The translations under genes were made by a program, and so were the position numbers. Shown here piece by piece: positions 55,232-63,207 of a stretch of DNA of 63,245 nucleotides (within the stretch, counting starts at the first letter, position 1; the number at the start of each line of letters is the position of its first letter). Location of the stretch: NCBI RefSeq assembly GCF_001281175.1, contig NZ_KQ440395.1:1-63245 (forward strand). Direction: 5' to 3'. This stretch comes from Apilactobacillus apinorum (GTDB lineage: Bacteria; Bacillota; Bacilli; Lactobacillales; Lactobacillaceae). Below the pieces are notes generated by a model. It was not told the origin of the DNA. It saw nothing but the letters and a program-made list of their open reading frames with translations, and made no database searches.

Positions 55232-55266
55232 ATAAAAAGCACTGACATAGTCAGTGCTTTTTTGTG
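55232..55266. terminator. Bidirectional terminator
   Basis: AAAAGCACTGAC-ATAG-TCAGTGCTTTTTT. It ends the small-peptide unit and, on the minus strand, the thi operon. Confidence 0.9.
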
Positions 55267-55267
55267 T

Positions 55268-56044
55268 TTAACCTAATTTTTGTAAATCGCTAATTTGGGA
55301 ATCGCTTAATTGGTAAAGAGTATCGAAAACGGTACTTAAGAAGGTGTAAGGGATGTTTTCAGTGGTTTCACCAGCGATTTCACCGGAAATGCTTAAGATG
55401 CTAGCTGCTAGTACAGCTGAATCTAAACTATTATCAACTGCTAAACAGGCTCCTAAAATGCCGTCTAACATATCACCACAACCGACGTTAACTGCGAAGT
55501 AGTGATGACCGTTTTGGACTTCTACTACCTTTTGTCCGTCGGAAATGACGTCGACGACCCCTGATAGTAAGCTTACACAGTTAAACTTCTTAGCAACCGC
55601 TTTAGCGATTTCGTGTAAATCACCATCACCTTCTCCAGCATCGATGCCTTGGGCGTTCCATTCGATGTCAGCTAGAAAGGCTAATTCACCGGCGTTACCA
55701 CGCACACCGTCGAATTTGACTTCTTTGGCCACTTTAGCAAAGTTATCTTGGCGTAATTGAGAAGCACCAATTGCAACTGGGTCAATTACGACTGGAATTC
55801 CTTTTTGGTTGGCGTACTTACCAGCAGCAATTGATTTTTCAACATCGGCATCATTTGATGATCCCATATTGATTACTAGTGCGTTAGAAATATTGACCAA
55901 GTCAGCAGCTTCTTTGATATCGTCAAACATGATAGGGGAAGCGCCGATAAAGTTAATGGCGTCCGCCACGTGTTGGGGGGTTACCATATTAGAAATATTT
56001 AAAATAATTGGTGATTGAGCACGTATTTGTTTAATAGTAGTCAT
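55268..56044 (-). CDS. thiM: Hydroxyethylthiazole kinase
   Basis: Phosphorylates hydroxyethylthiazole for thiamine salvage. The 258-residue ribokinase-like protein has SPIILNISNMV near 11, VVIDPVAIGAS near 85, RGNAGELAFL near 115 and the anion-hole/catalytic motif NVGCGDML (Cys 189). Its start overlaps the thiE stop by one base. It is the last gene of tenA-thiD-thiE-thiM, and the substrate probably enters through ThiW. Confidence 0.95.
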   Translation of the reverse strand: MTTIKQIRAQSPIILNISNMVTPQHVADAINFIGASPIMFDDIKEAADLVNISNALVINMGSSNDADVEKSIAAGKYANQKGIPVVIDPVAIGASQLRQDNFAKVAKEVKFDGVRGNAGELAFLADIEWNAQGIDAGEGDGDLHEIAKAVAKKFNCVSLLSGVVDVISDGQKVVEVQNGHHYFAVNVGCGDMLDGILGACLAVDNSLDSAVLAASILSISGEIAGETTENIPYTFLSTVFDTLYQLSDSQISDLQKLG

Positions 56045-56685
56045 TATAGTTCTCCTTTTAAGGTGCTGATTGTTTTGGCAAAGTCATTAGTTTTAGTAAT
56101 TGCTGAAATCACGGAGATTCCATCAACGTCTGTCGCCAAGACTTCTTTGACGTTATTTAGATTAATGCCACCGATGGCAACAGCGGGATGATTAGCTAGT
56201 CCATATAGGTTCACTAGGCTATCAATACCAATCGCTTCTTTGACGTGTGCCTTCGAATTAGTCGCAAAAATGGGACCAATCCCGATGTAATCTAATCCAT
56301 CGATTTTGTTGGCAGCTAGCACTTCGTTTGGATCATGGGTCGATAGACCAATAATCTTGTCGCTGCAAGTACTGATTACTTGTTCGATTTTAGTGTCGTC
56401 TTGGCCGACATGAATTCCGTCAGCGTCAACGGCACTCATTAATTCAATGTCATCATCAATAATGAATGGCACGTTGTATTGACTAGTAATCGCTTTAAGT
56501 TTTTGTGCGACTGAGACTTTATCTTCAAATGATAAAGTTGAGCTGTCTTTTTCACGGTATTGAAACATCGTAATGCCGTTTTGACAGGCTTGTTCGACAA
56601 TCGAAATTAATTCATCAACATCATGGTTGGTGTTTTGGCTTCCAGCAATGAAGTAGACCTTTAATTGAGCGGGACTAAAATGCAT
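56044..56685 (-). CDS. thiE: Thiamine-phosphate synthase
   Basis: Joins hydroxymethylpyrimidine diphosphate and thiazole phosphate to thiamine phosphate. The 213-residue TIM-barrel protein has FQYREKDSS near 40, the Mg-binding FIIDDD near 75, GIHVGQDD near 91 and GIGPIFATNSKAH near 130, ending in GGINLNNV and GISVISAI. I start at ATG 56685, whose ribosome binding site GGGGGG lies inside thiD; the genes overlap by 11 bp. Confidence 0.96.
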   Translation of the reverse strand: MHFSPAQLKVYFIAGSQNTNHDVDELISIVEQACQNGITMFQYREKDSSTLSFEDKVSVAQKLKAITSQYNVPFIIDDDIELMSAVDADGIHVGQDDTKIEQVISTCSDKIIGLSTHDPNEVLAANKIDGLDYIGIGPIFATNSKAHVKEAIGIDSLVNLYGLANHPAVAIGGINLNNVKEVLATDVDGISVISAITKTNDFAKTISTLKGEL

Positions 56686-57484
56686 TTTCAGCCCCCCAAT
56701 GGTTAAGTGGGCCGTGACCATGACCAACTAAAATTTCTGATTGTAAAATCTTATCAATGTATGTTTTACCTTCAATGATGGCATCTTCAACGGAGTTTCC
56801 TTTCGCTAAACTAGCGACAATTGCTGATGATAGCGTATCACCAGTGCCGTGTTTTCTAACGGTGTCATATTTAGGACTTTCCATAATGAAGCTATTGCCG
56901 TTTTCTAACAGAACGTAATCTTCAATTAAATCACCATTTTGGTGACCACCTTTAATAATGACGTTTTTGGCCCCTAGTTGTTGAATAAAACTAGCGGCAT
57001 CGATGACGTCTTCTTTAGTTTCGATTGGTTTGTTGTACATAACTTGCGCTTCAGGTAGATTAGGTGTCACGATATCAGCTAATGGCAATAAGTCATTGAT
57101 GATGGAGTGAATTCCTTGATCATCCAATAAGCGAGCGCCGCCTTTAGCGACCATTACAGGATCGACTACTAGGGGATGGATATTATGTTTTTTAACGTTT
57201 TTAACGACTGCACTAACTCTAATTTGGTCAAACAAAGCCCCGGTCTTGGCAGCTTTAATATCGAAGTCGTCAAACAACGAATCAAATTGCGCATCAATCA
57301 TTTCAACGTCAGTAGGTTGAACCATTTGAACGCCTAATGTGTTTTGTGCAGTTAAACCAACGACGACATTAGTTGCGAAGACGTGGTTTTCTTGCATCGT
57401 CTTGATGTCGGCTTGCATTCCGGCACCGCCACCGGAATCGGAACCAGCAATGGTTAAAGTTTGGGGGACTTCTTGACTACGCAT
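56675..57484 (-). CDS. thiD: Hydroxymethylpyrimidine (phosphate) kinase
   Basis: Performs two successive phosphorylations of hydroxymethylpyrimidine. The 269-residue ribokinase-fold protein has [18 protein letters not shown] near 14, DPVMVAKGG near 108, GGHQ near 185 and the catalytic [10 protein letters not shown] near 210. ATG 57484 overlaps the tenA stop and has AAGGTGA upstream. Position and motifs agree with salvage. Confidence 0.96.
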   Translation of the reverse strand: MRSQEVPQTLTIAGSDSGGGAGMQADIKTMQENHVFATNVVVGLTAQNTLGVQMVQPTDVEMIDAQFDSLFDDFDIKAAKTGALFDQIRVSAVVKNVKKHNIHPLVVDPVMVAKGGARLLDDQGIHSIINDLLPLADIVTPNLPEAQVMYNKPIETKEDVIDAASFIQQLGAKNVIIKGGHQNGDLIEDYVLLENGNSFIMESPKYDTVRKHGTGDTLSSAIVASLAKGNSVEDAIIEGKTYIDKILQSEILVGHGHGPLNHWGAENAF

Positions 57485-58181
57485 TCTTGTCACCTTCAAT
57501 CACGTCAGCAAAACGCCAACCTTCTTGATAAAAGGCTTGTTGCCAGAATTCCCATTCTAGTTCAGTACTCTTTAAGAAGTATTGTTTAGCTTCGTTTAGG
57601 TCATCTTCGCTTAAGTTGGCAGCTAAATTATCGACCATATCAAATAAACGACGAGTTAAATCACCATCACTGGCTTCACCGTCATCCATATAGAAATCAA
57701 TCCAACTCTTGAATTGGTTAGTATCAGTGTTTTTACCTAATGCAGTAATTTGTTTAGCGATTTCATTGTATGTCCAAGGACATGGTAGTAATGCACAAAT
57801 GATGTTGATTAATTTACCTGATTGTACGGCACGATACATATGTGATTGGTATAAGTATGCCTTAGGGCTAGGGGTAGCGTGTTGAAGTGATTCGTATTCC
57901 ACACCGGCGATATCACAGAAAACGTGATGTGGGTGGATTTCACTATTTAAAATAAAATCAATGTTTTCTGCAAAGAATCGCATATCCTCACGATCCTTTA
58001 AAAGTGGGATGATACTAGCGTAAATCTTGATAAATTCTGACAAGTATTGAAAATCCTGTTCGACATAGAATTTTAATGCAGCATCGTCGACGTGACCGTC
58101 ACCGATACCTTGGACGAAGGGATGATCATAGATAGCTTGTAGAATTGGATCAGCCGCTTTAGTTAATTGATGAGAAAACAT
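57477..58181 (-). CDS. tenA: Aminopyrimidine aminohydrolase / thiaminase II
   Basis: Hydrolyses aminomethyl-pyrimidine breakdown products of thiamine to hydroxymethylpyrimidine for ThiD. The 234-residue all-helical protein shows the conserved Asp 44 (EQDFQYL), the active-site Cys 134 in LLPCPWTYNE and the C-terminal Glu in TELEWEFW near 207. GGAGG lies 9 bp before the ATG. It is the first gene after the TPP riboswitch. Confidence 0.95.
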   Translation of the reverse strand: MFSHQLTKAADPILQAIYDHPFVQGIGDGHVDDAALKFYVEQDFQYLSEFIKIYASIIPLLKDREDMRFFAENIDFILNSEIHPHHVFCDIAGVEYESLQHATPSPKAYLYQSHMYRAVQSGKLINIICALLPCPWTYNEIAKQITALGKNTDTNQFKSWIDFYMDDGEASDGDLTRRLFDMVDNLAANLSEDDLNEAKQYFLKSTELEWEFWQQAFYQEGWRFADVIEGDKNA

Positions 58182-58211
58182 GTATGTAAAACCTCCAGAT
58201 TGCTGCCGTAA

Positions 58212-58357
58212 ATAAAAATACCCTCCTACGCGAGAGTAGAAGGGTACACTTGTAATTTGGTTAATTATTTACAATTGGAGTGCGCCAGGCTTCCTTCGCT
58301 AGTGTTAGCTAGATCAGGTTCAATGGGTATTATCTCAGCCTTGCGGCACCCCAGTGG
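58212..58357 (-). promoter_or_regulatory. TPP riboswitch with terminator upstream of tenA
   Basis: On the minus strand the aptamer reads CTGGGGTGC (58354-58346), GGCTGAGATAATACCC (58338-58323), GAACCTGATCTAGCTAACACTAG (split: AACCTGATCTAG and CTAACACTAG) and CGAAGGAAG (58298-58290). It is followed by the hairpin TACCCTTCTAC / GTAGGAGGGTA (about 58245-58219) and TTTTTATT. The arrangement indicates transcription termination when TPP is bound. Confidence 0.95.
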
Positions 58358-58489
58358 ACAGCAGTTATTATTTAATTCATATAATAGTATATCGAATTAT
58401 AGGTTTCAGGTAAACCGTCAATTTAATAAAATCCGAATATAATAGATGTTAAAAGTGTATTTTGTTCGGCATATACAGATGAAGGAAAA

Positions 58490-58516
58490 ATAAAAACCCA
58501 TCATTCAGATGGGTTT
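58490..58516 (-). terminator. Terminator of the CAP-domain gene
   Basis: AAACCCATC-TGAAT-GATGGGTTT on the minus strand followed by TTATTTTT. The stretch 58358-58489 shows AT-rich promoter-like sequence for the thi leader but no gene. Confidence 0.85.
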
Positions 58517-58521
58517 AAAAA

Positions 58522-59340
58522 TTAAAGCGCTTGATAGAATTCAAAGTGGATTTGGGTCATTGAATCGATGGAAACGCCAAATTGAATTGGGTTTGTAGTG
58601 GCGAAACCAATTCCTAAAAAATTAATGGTGTGATCCCAATTAGAATCGGCATCATCAAACATCATCGCACTAACGGCACCGTAGATGCTTTCTTTAACGT
58701 TAGCCATGCTAGCCCGTTTAGTAAGAATTGATGAAGCAAAGTTTTCACCTACCGTGCGGTAAGGATATTGTGAAAAGACGCTGTTTAGTAGTGGAACATC
58801 ATGAGCGCGTTTGGTGAAAATATTCCACTTATCGTGGCTATAGCCGTTAGCGATGTCTTGAGACATTTTTAATGCCTCGTTAGTGACTACTAGGTCAGGC
58901 ACATAGCGGTAGTTATTACTCATGCGGTGGCGAAGACTGTTAATCAGATTGGCGGTATACTGAGATATTTCTCGGCGTTCAGCAAGGGTTAACTTAGTCG
59001 GGTTGACTACCTTTTTAACATCAGAAATTTTGGGATGGAAACGATTGATAACGCGTCCTTCAGTGATGAAACTGTTGTTATATGAACTAGCTTGCACCAT
59101 CTTTTTAGTGCTTTGATCAAAGGAAAATAAGAATCCCTTCGGCACCTTTAATGTATCCTTAGCATTTTTAGTAGCATACTTGTCGGCTTTATATTGAAAG
59201 GCATCGATAGATTTATATTTAACTTTTTTAGTTGTTTTGGCGTGAGCTCGAATAGCTGTTGAAGCGTTGTTCAGTGGTAATCCTGTCATGATAGATACCA
59301 TGGTTACAGCTATTAGCAACGCGGTTGTAATTTTTTTCAT
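58522..59340 (-). CDS. Secreted CAP-domain (SCP-like, SEC10/PgrA type) protein
   Basis: A 272-residue exported protein with signal peptide (KK start, hydrophobic core about 6-22, cleavage near IRAHA). The C-terminal half has the CAP motif LTLAERREISQYTANLINSLR, given as ERREISQYTANLINSLR, then NGYSHDKW, VGENFASS and DDADSNWDHTINFLG, similar to surface-exclusion-like proteins of lactobacilli. No LPXTG or binding repeats are seen, so it is probably released. The function of bacterial CAP proteins is poorly known. Confidence 0.85.
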   Translation of the reverse strand: MKKITTALLIAVTMVSIMTGLPLNNASTAIRAHAKTTKKVKYKSIDAFQYKADKYATKNAKDTLKVPKGFLFSFDQSTKKMVQASSYNNSFITEGRVINRFHPKISDVKKVVNPTKLTLAERREISQYTANLINSLRHRMSNNYRYVPDLVVTNEALKMSQDIANGYSHDKWNIFTKRAHDVPLLNSVFSQYPYRTVGENFASSILTKRASMANVKESIYGAVSAMMFDDADSNWDHTINFLGIGFATTNPIQFGVSIDSMTQIHFEFYQAL

Positions 59341-59472
59341 AATTGACTCCTTTGAGGCTAATGCAGCTATATTATCACAAATTTGCGAAAAAAGATAAAT
59401 TGAATGGTTTAGGTGGATATAATTGCTATATAATAGCCTAAAAGATAATTATCGGGATTTTAAGGAGCTAAA

Positions 59473-59979
59473 ATGATGAAGAAATCAAATGCGCTGCTGT
59501 TAACTATGCTATTTGGATTGTGTATTATGTGGTTTGTACCGACGGTTAATGCAAACGCCAGCAATAAGGAACACTCAGGGGTTCCAAGATTTGCTCGTGG
59601 TTATTGGGCATCCAAAAATTTAAATCATTACAAGCGTTACCAAAAGTACTCAGTTTCCAAAGATACCTTTGCGATCGATGGGATCGATATGGCAGGGGTT
59701 AATTATTCATATTTGAAGAAGAACGGTAATTCCTCAGGCTACAGTTTAGGAACAATCATGTACAGTAGTTTTAAAAAGATAGGAACCAATAAGTACCGTA
59801 TTTATGCAAAGAAACAATCGCCATTGAACTATGCTGATTTTGCGCATATTACCAAAGTCGGCCACGATAAAATTAAGATTATCCTATTTAAAAAAGGCCA
59901 TCATGACTTTGGAGGTTCTAAGTTCACCCTATATAAAATTAATAAGCATACTTATGAAAAACTAGCTAAAAAAGACTAA
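59473..59979 (+). CDS. Small secreted protein of unknown function
   Basis: I do not recognise this 168-residue protein. A signal peptide (MMKKSNALLL, core to about 25, cleavage near VNANA) precedes a basic, Tyr/Lys-rich domain containing GVPRFARGYW and several YxxYxK-like stretches, with a predicted pI that is clearly alkaline. AAGGAG precedes two tandem ATG codons. It diverges from the CAP gene and is followed by a lipoprotein transpeptidase. A wall-associated role is possible. Confidence 0.75.
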   Translation: MMKKSNALLLTMLFGLCIMWFVPTVNANASNKEHSGVPRFARGYWASKNLNHYKRYQKYSVSKDTFAIDGIDMAGVNYSYLKKNGNSSGYSLGTIMYSSFKKIGTNKYRIYAKKQSPLNYADFAHITKVGHDKIKIILFKKGHHDFGGSKFTLYKINKHTYEKLAKKD

Positions 59980-60048
59980 AACTATACAATTATCGTTGAA
60001 ACTCCTATAATCAAAGTAAAGTACCAATTGAGGGGTGTTAATTCTTTA

Positions 60049-60627
60049 ATGAAAAAATTGAGAAGAATAATGATTATTACCATCACATCATTAGTGGCAG
60101 TTGGTTTGTTAAATGCTTGTGGAGATCACCAATCTAAATCCTCTCACCCAGTTGTGAAGATGGTTAAGGCTCAAGTTCAACCAACTGCGACTTCATGGCA
60201 ACATTCTTCGGAAAATAAACCATATCCAGATATGGCATTAAAGAATCATAATTGGTTAGACGTTTCAATTAAGGATCAACGCGTTTATATTAAAAACGCA
60301 GCTGGTAAAACACTATATACAATGTTTTGCTCGACTGGGGATGATAATGGGACACCCCGTGGGGCTTTCCACATTCAAGCAGAACGTGGTGAACACTTCT
60401 ATAACCCATCATCTAAGGAAGGTGCTAACTATTGGACTTCATTCTTAGATCATGGGATTTATCTATTTCACTCAGTGCCAGTTGATAAAGCTGGTCACTA
60501 TTTGATGAAGGATGCCCATGAATTAGGTAAAGTGGCTAATTCACATGGTTGCGTTCGATTATCGGTTCCAGACGCTAAGTGGGTAAATCAAAACGTGCCA
60601 ACCGGAACTAAGGTTGTCATTCATTAA
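60049..60627 (+). CDS. L,D-transpeptidase (YkuD) lipoprotein
   Basis: A 192-residue lipoprotein with signal peptide and lipobox LNAC (Cys 24). The YkuD domain shows GTPRGAFHIQ near 101, HSVP (His 141) and the catalytic SHGCVRLS (Cys 168, Arg 170). Such enzymes form 3-3 cross-links or attach molecules to peptidoglycan. I choose ATG 60049 because the lipoprotein signal starts there, although GAGGGGTG is about 12 bp upstream; an in-frame TTG at 60028 exists. A terminator follows. Confidence 0.92.
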   Translation: MKKLRRIMIITITSLVAVGLLNACGDHQSKSSHPVVKMVKAQVQPTATSWQHSSENKPYPDMALKNHNWLDVSIKDQRVYIKNAAGKTLYTMFCSTGDDNGTPRGAFHIQAERGEHFYNPSSKEGANYWTSFLDHGIYLFHSVPVDKAGHYLMKDAHELGKVANSHGCVRLSVPDAKWVNQNVPTGTKVVIH

Positions 60628-60633
60628 TACAAA

Positions 60634-60670
60634 CAAAAAAGACGTTCGATAAACGAACGTCTTTTTTTAG
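60634..60670. terminator. Bidirectional terminator
   Basis: AAAAAAGACGTTCG-ATAAA-CGAACGTCTTTTTTT between the transpeptidase (+) and the small membrane gene (-). Confidence 0.9.
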
Positions 60671-60858
60671 TGGACAAATAAAATGTCCAACAGTAATAAT
60701 GTCATCACGACAATTACGCCGATAATAAATAAAATGTTTTTGTTTCTAAATGAATATTGCTTCTTATATAAACCAATTAGTAATGTAATTAAAGCGATAA
60801 TTCCAATCGCATACATAATGATTAATTTAATTTGAACTGAAAGATCATTAGCTATCAA
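60667..60858 (-). CDS. Small two-helix membrane protein of unknown function
   Basis: I do not recognise this 63-residue protein. It has two hydrophobic helices (about 9-28 and 42-62) joined by the basic turn YKKQYSFRNKN. I favour TTG 60858, 5 bp after GTAGGTGA; a GTG 9 bp upstream overlaps the ribosome binding site. It follows the GNAT gene by 15 bp and is probably cotranscribed with it. Confidence 0.65.
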   Translation of the reverse strand: MIANDLSVQIKLIIMYAIGIIALITLLIGLYKKQYSFRNKNILFIIGVIVVMTLLLLDILFVH

Positions 60859-60873
60859 TATATTCACCTACGA

Positions 60874-61407
60874 TTACTTGGTTAATAATTGATATGCATA
60901 ACGCGCAGTCCAAGGATGACCGTTTTCACGCATATGAATTACACCACGTTTTTCAAATCCGTTAGAAGTGATAACATGTTGCATTCCTAGATTTTCGGGA
61001 TGAGTATCGATTCGGATGTCTTTGTATCCTAGGACACGAGAAACGGTAATTAATCCACTAACTAATTTTTCTGAAAGGTGTTGGCCACGGAACTCATTTG
61101 AGATGGCAACACGGTGAATCGCAGCGTAGTGAGCTTCAGAACCGTTAACCCACTCACCGTCTTCGATCTTTAGGTAGTTAGGATCGATCCCTTGGTGAAT
61201 AGTTGCAGTACCGGCTACTTGGCCGTCAGTGATTAACACGTAGTTGATTCCATCTTTAATGTCTTTAATTAAATCTTCGTCAGCTGGATAACCATGTTGC
61301 CATTGGTCGATTCCTTGTTCATGTAAGTATTTAATTGCTGAATGAATGATATCCAAAATTGCTGGTAAATCTTCTTCAGTAGATTTCTTCAAGTATGTTG
61401 CGGGCAT
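60874..61407 (-). CDS. GNAT family N-acetyltransferase
   Basis: A 177-residue acetyltransferase with the acetyl-CoA loop RGQHLSEKLVSG near 105 preceded by IHRVAISNEF, and LGMQHVITSNGFEKRGV near 140. AAAGGAAGTG selects ATG 61407; the frame extends into the upstream terminator hairpin. It is similar to acetyltransferases that act on small amines or amino acids, but the substrate is unknown. It is the third stand-alone GNAT in the window. Confidence 0.88.
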   Translation of the reverse strand: MPATYLKKSTEEDLPAILDIIHSAIKYLHEQGIDQWQHGYPADEDLIKDIKDGINYVLITDGQVAGTATIHQGIDPNYLKIEDGEWVNGSEAHYAAIHRVAISNEFRGQHLSEKLVSGLITVSRVLGYKDIRIDTHPENLGMQHVITSNGFEKRGVIHMRENGHPWTARYAYQLLTK

Positions 61408-61449
61408 TTTTACACTTCCTTTATGAAAATTATAAGATAAAAGTATATA

Positions 61450-61477
61450 GAAAAACGTTGCAATTTGCAACGTTTGT
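61450..61477 (-). terminator. Terminator of the thiolase gene
   Basis: AAACGTTGCAA and TTGCAACGTTT are perfect 11-bp arms separated by one base (61453-61475); on the minus strand a TTTTTC tract follows. Because the perfect symmetry would also suit a protein-binding site, a dual role is possible. Confidence 0.7.
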
Positions 61478-61530
61478 AATTTTCATCTATTAATAGGATA
61501 CCGCAAAATGCTGATTAGTAAACCAATTAG

Positions 61531-62718
61531 CTATGGCAAAGAAATTTTCATTGCCATACCCATACCGCCTCCGATACAGATAGTAGCTAATCCATTTTTG
61601 TGGTTAGTTCTTTGTAAATTGTAGATTAATGAACCGACGATACGGGCACCGGAATCGCCAAGGGGATGTCCCATCGCAATTGCACCACCAGAGATATTTA
61701 GTTTATCCATATCAATATTGTAGTCATTGGCAACTGCTAGGACTTGTGCAGCAAATGCTTCGTTTAATTCTACTAAGTCAATATCTTCCATTGAAAGATT
61801 TAGTTTGTTAAACAATGCTTTAGTTGCATCATATGGAGCGTATCCCATGTAGTCAGGATCACATCCAGCTTCAGCATAACCGTCAATCACGGCAAGCGGA
61901 GTTACGTTTAGACGTTTAGCAGCTGATTCACTCATTAATAGAAGTGCAGATGCGCCATCATTTAAACTAGCTGCGTTTCCGGCAGTCACGCTACCGTTTT
62001 CTTTAAACGCAGGACGAAGTTTGTTTAATATTTCTACTGAAGTATCACGACGAATGTTTTCATCTTGTTTCATAATATATGAATCTTTTTTAGTTTTGAT
62101 TTCGATGGGTACGATTTCTTTATCGAAGAAACCATTATCAAATGCATTGGCTGCTCGCATGTGTGATTGATATGCAAATTGATCTTGTTGTTCACGACTA
62201 ACGTTGAATTTTTCAGCAACGTTTTCAGCGGTGATGCCCATTGGTTGATGGTTGAATGCATCAGTTAATGCGTCATGGTTTAGTGAATCGATTAATGTAA
62301 CATCGCCAAACTTGTGACCGCCACGAACATTCATATTTAAGAATGGCGCGTTGGACATACTTTCAACACCACCGGCGACAATAACATCTGCGTCACCCAT
62401 CGCAATTGCTGCTTGAGCATTACGAACGGCCTTTAGTCCAGAACCACAGACTTGGTTGACTGTGTTTGCGGTACTGCAGTAGGGAATTCCTGATTTTATT
62501 TCGATTTGTCTTGCGATGTTTTGACCAGCGCCTGCTTGAATAACGTTTCCAAACACAACTTGGTTAACATCTGATGGTTTAATTCCAGCTTGTTCAATAA
62601 CAGCTTTTGTAACGATTGTTCCTAGGTCAACGGAAGAAAAGTTTGCTAATGCACCATTCATCTTACCGATGGGAGTTCTTTTCGCAGCTGCGATAATTAC
62701 TTTTTCCATATTATTCAT
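61531..62718 (-). CDS. Acetyl-CoA C-acetyltransferase (thiolase)
   Basis: Condenses two acetyl-CoA to acetoacetyl-CoA, in lactobacilli the first step of the mevalonate route to isoprenoids. The 395-residue protein has the acyl-Cys motif NQVCGSGLKA (Cys 91), NEAFAAQ near 320, the His motif GGAIAMGHPLGDSGAR near 345 and the second Cys motif CIGGGMG near 380. AAGGAG 4-5 bp upstream selects ATG 62718; the frame extends 18 codons further without a start signal. HMG-CoA synthase and reductase genes are not in the window. Confidence 0.94.
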   Translation of the reverse strand: MNNMEKVIIAAAKRTPIGKMNGALANFSSVDLGTIVTKAVIEQAGIKPSDVNQVVFGNVIQAGAGQNIARQIEIKSGIPYCSTANTVNQVCGSGLKAVRNAQAAIAMGDADVIVAGGVESMSNAPFLNMNVRGGHKFGDVTLIDSLNHDALTDAFNHQPMGITAENVAEKFNVSREQQDQFAYQSHMRAANAFDNGFFDKEIVPIEIKTKKDSYIMKQDENIRRDTSVEILNKLRPAFKENGSVTAGNAASLNDGASALLLMSESAAKRLNVTPLAVIDGYAEAGCDPDYMGYAPYDATKALFNKLNLSMEDIDLVELNEAFAAQVLAVANDYNIDMDKLNISGGAIAMGHPLGDSGARIVGSLIYNLQRTNHKNGLATICIGGGMGMAMKISLP

Positions 62719-62900
62719 GAGACTCCTTATATAAAAATCTATAACTATAAGTATAATGATTATTTTTATCATTTCTATAATAAAGAATGTTTTTTAAAAA
62801 TAGCTGAAGTAAAAATAGATGAAAATGCAAAGTATATTGATTGTTTTAAAGAAGATTGTTTAAGTCAAACGAACTTCTTAAGAAATTCTTAAGAAAGTTA

Positions 62901-62929
62901 TTGACCACCGTGTTTAAAATTGATATGAT
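62901..62929 (+). promoter_or_regulatory. Tandem promoter P1 of a presumed rRNA operon
   Basis: TTGACC (62901-62906), 17 bp, TATGAT (62924-62929). Two copies of TTCTTAAGAA (62875-62884 and 62886-62895) lie just upstream. Confidence 0.7.
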
Positions 62930-62991
62930 ATTAATCGTTGTTAATTTTGAATAACACAAAAAATAAATACGAAACAATCTTAAATAAACTG

Positions 62992-63020
62992 TTGACCTAG
63001 TCAATTGAATTTGATAAGAT
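62992..63020 (+). promoter_or_regulatory. Tandem promoter P2 of a presumed rRNA operon
   Basis: TTGACC (62992-62997), 17 bp, TAAGAT (63015-63020). Confidence 0.7.
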
Positions 63021-63079
63021 AGTTTTTGCTGTTAAAAAAGTTGATTGAAACATTCAATTAAAAATATGCAAAAAAGTCC

Positions 63080-63108
63080 TTGACTTTAAATTGTTAAGAT
63101 GGCATAAT
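63080..63108 (+). promoter_or_regulatory. Tandem promoter P3 of a presumed rRNA operon
   Basis: TTGACT (63080-63085), 17 bp, CATAAT (63103-63108). Confidence 0.7.
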
Positions 63109-63178
63109 ATTTATTGTTGTTATCGCTTTTGTAACGAATTCGATAACAAAGTTGATAAAATTTAATTATAAAAAATTG

Positions 63179-63207
63179 TTGACGTTAAGTTAACAATTTG
63201 ATATACT
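63179..63207 (+). promoter_or_regulatory. Tandem promoter P4 of a presumed rRNA operon
   Basis: TTGACG (63179-63184), 17 bp, TATACT (63202-63207). The start point would fall near 63214, leading into TTGAG..CTCAA at 63220-63239. No coding frame fills 62719-63245, so these four promoters most likely drive a 16S-23S-5S operon beyond the window. Confidence 0.72.

Noticed and set aside
58257-58442. 61-codon plus-strand frame upstream of tenA
   Set aside because: It runs through the antisense of the TPP aptamer and has no ribosome binding site.
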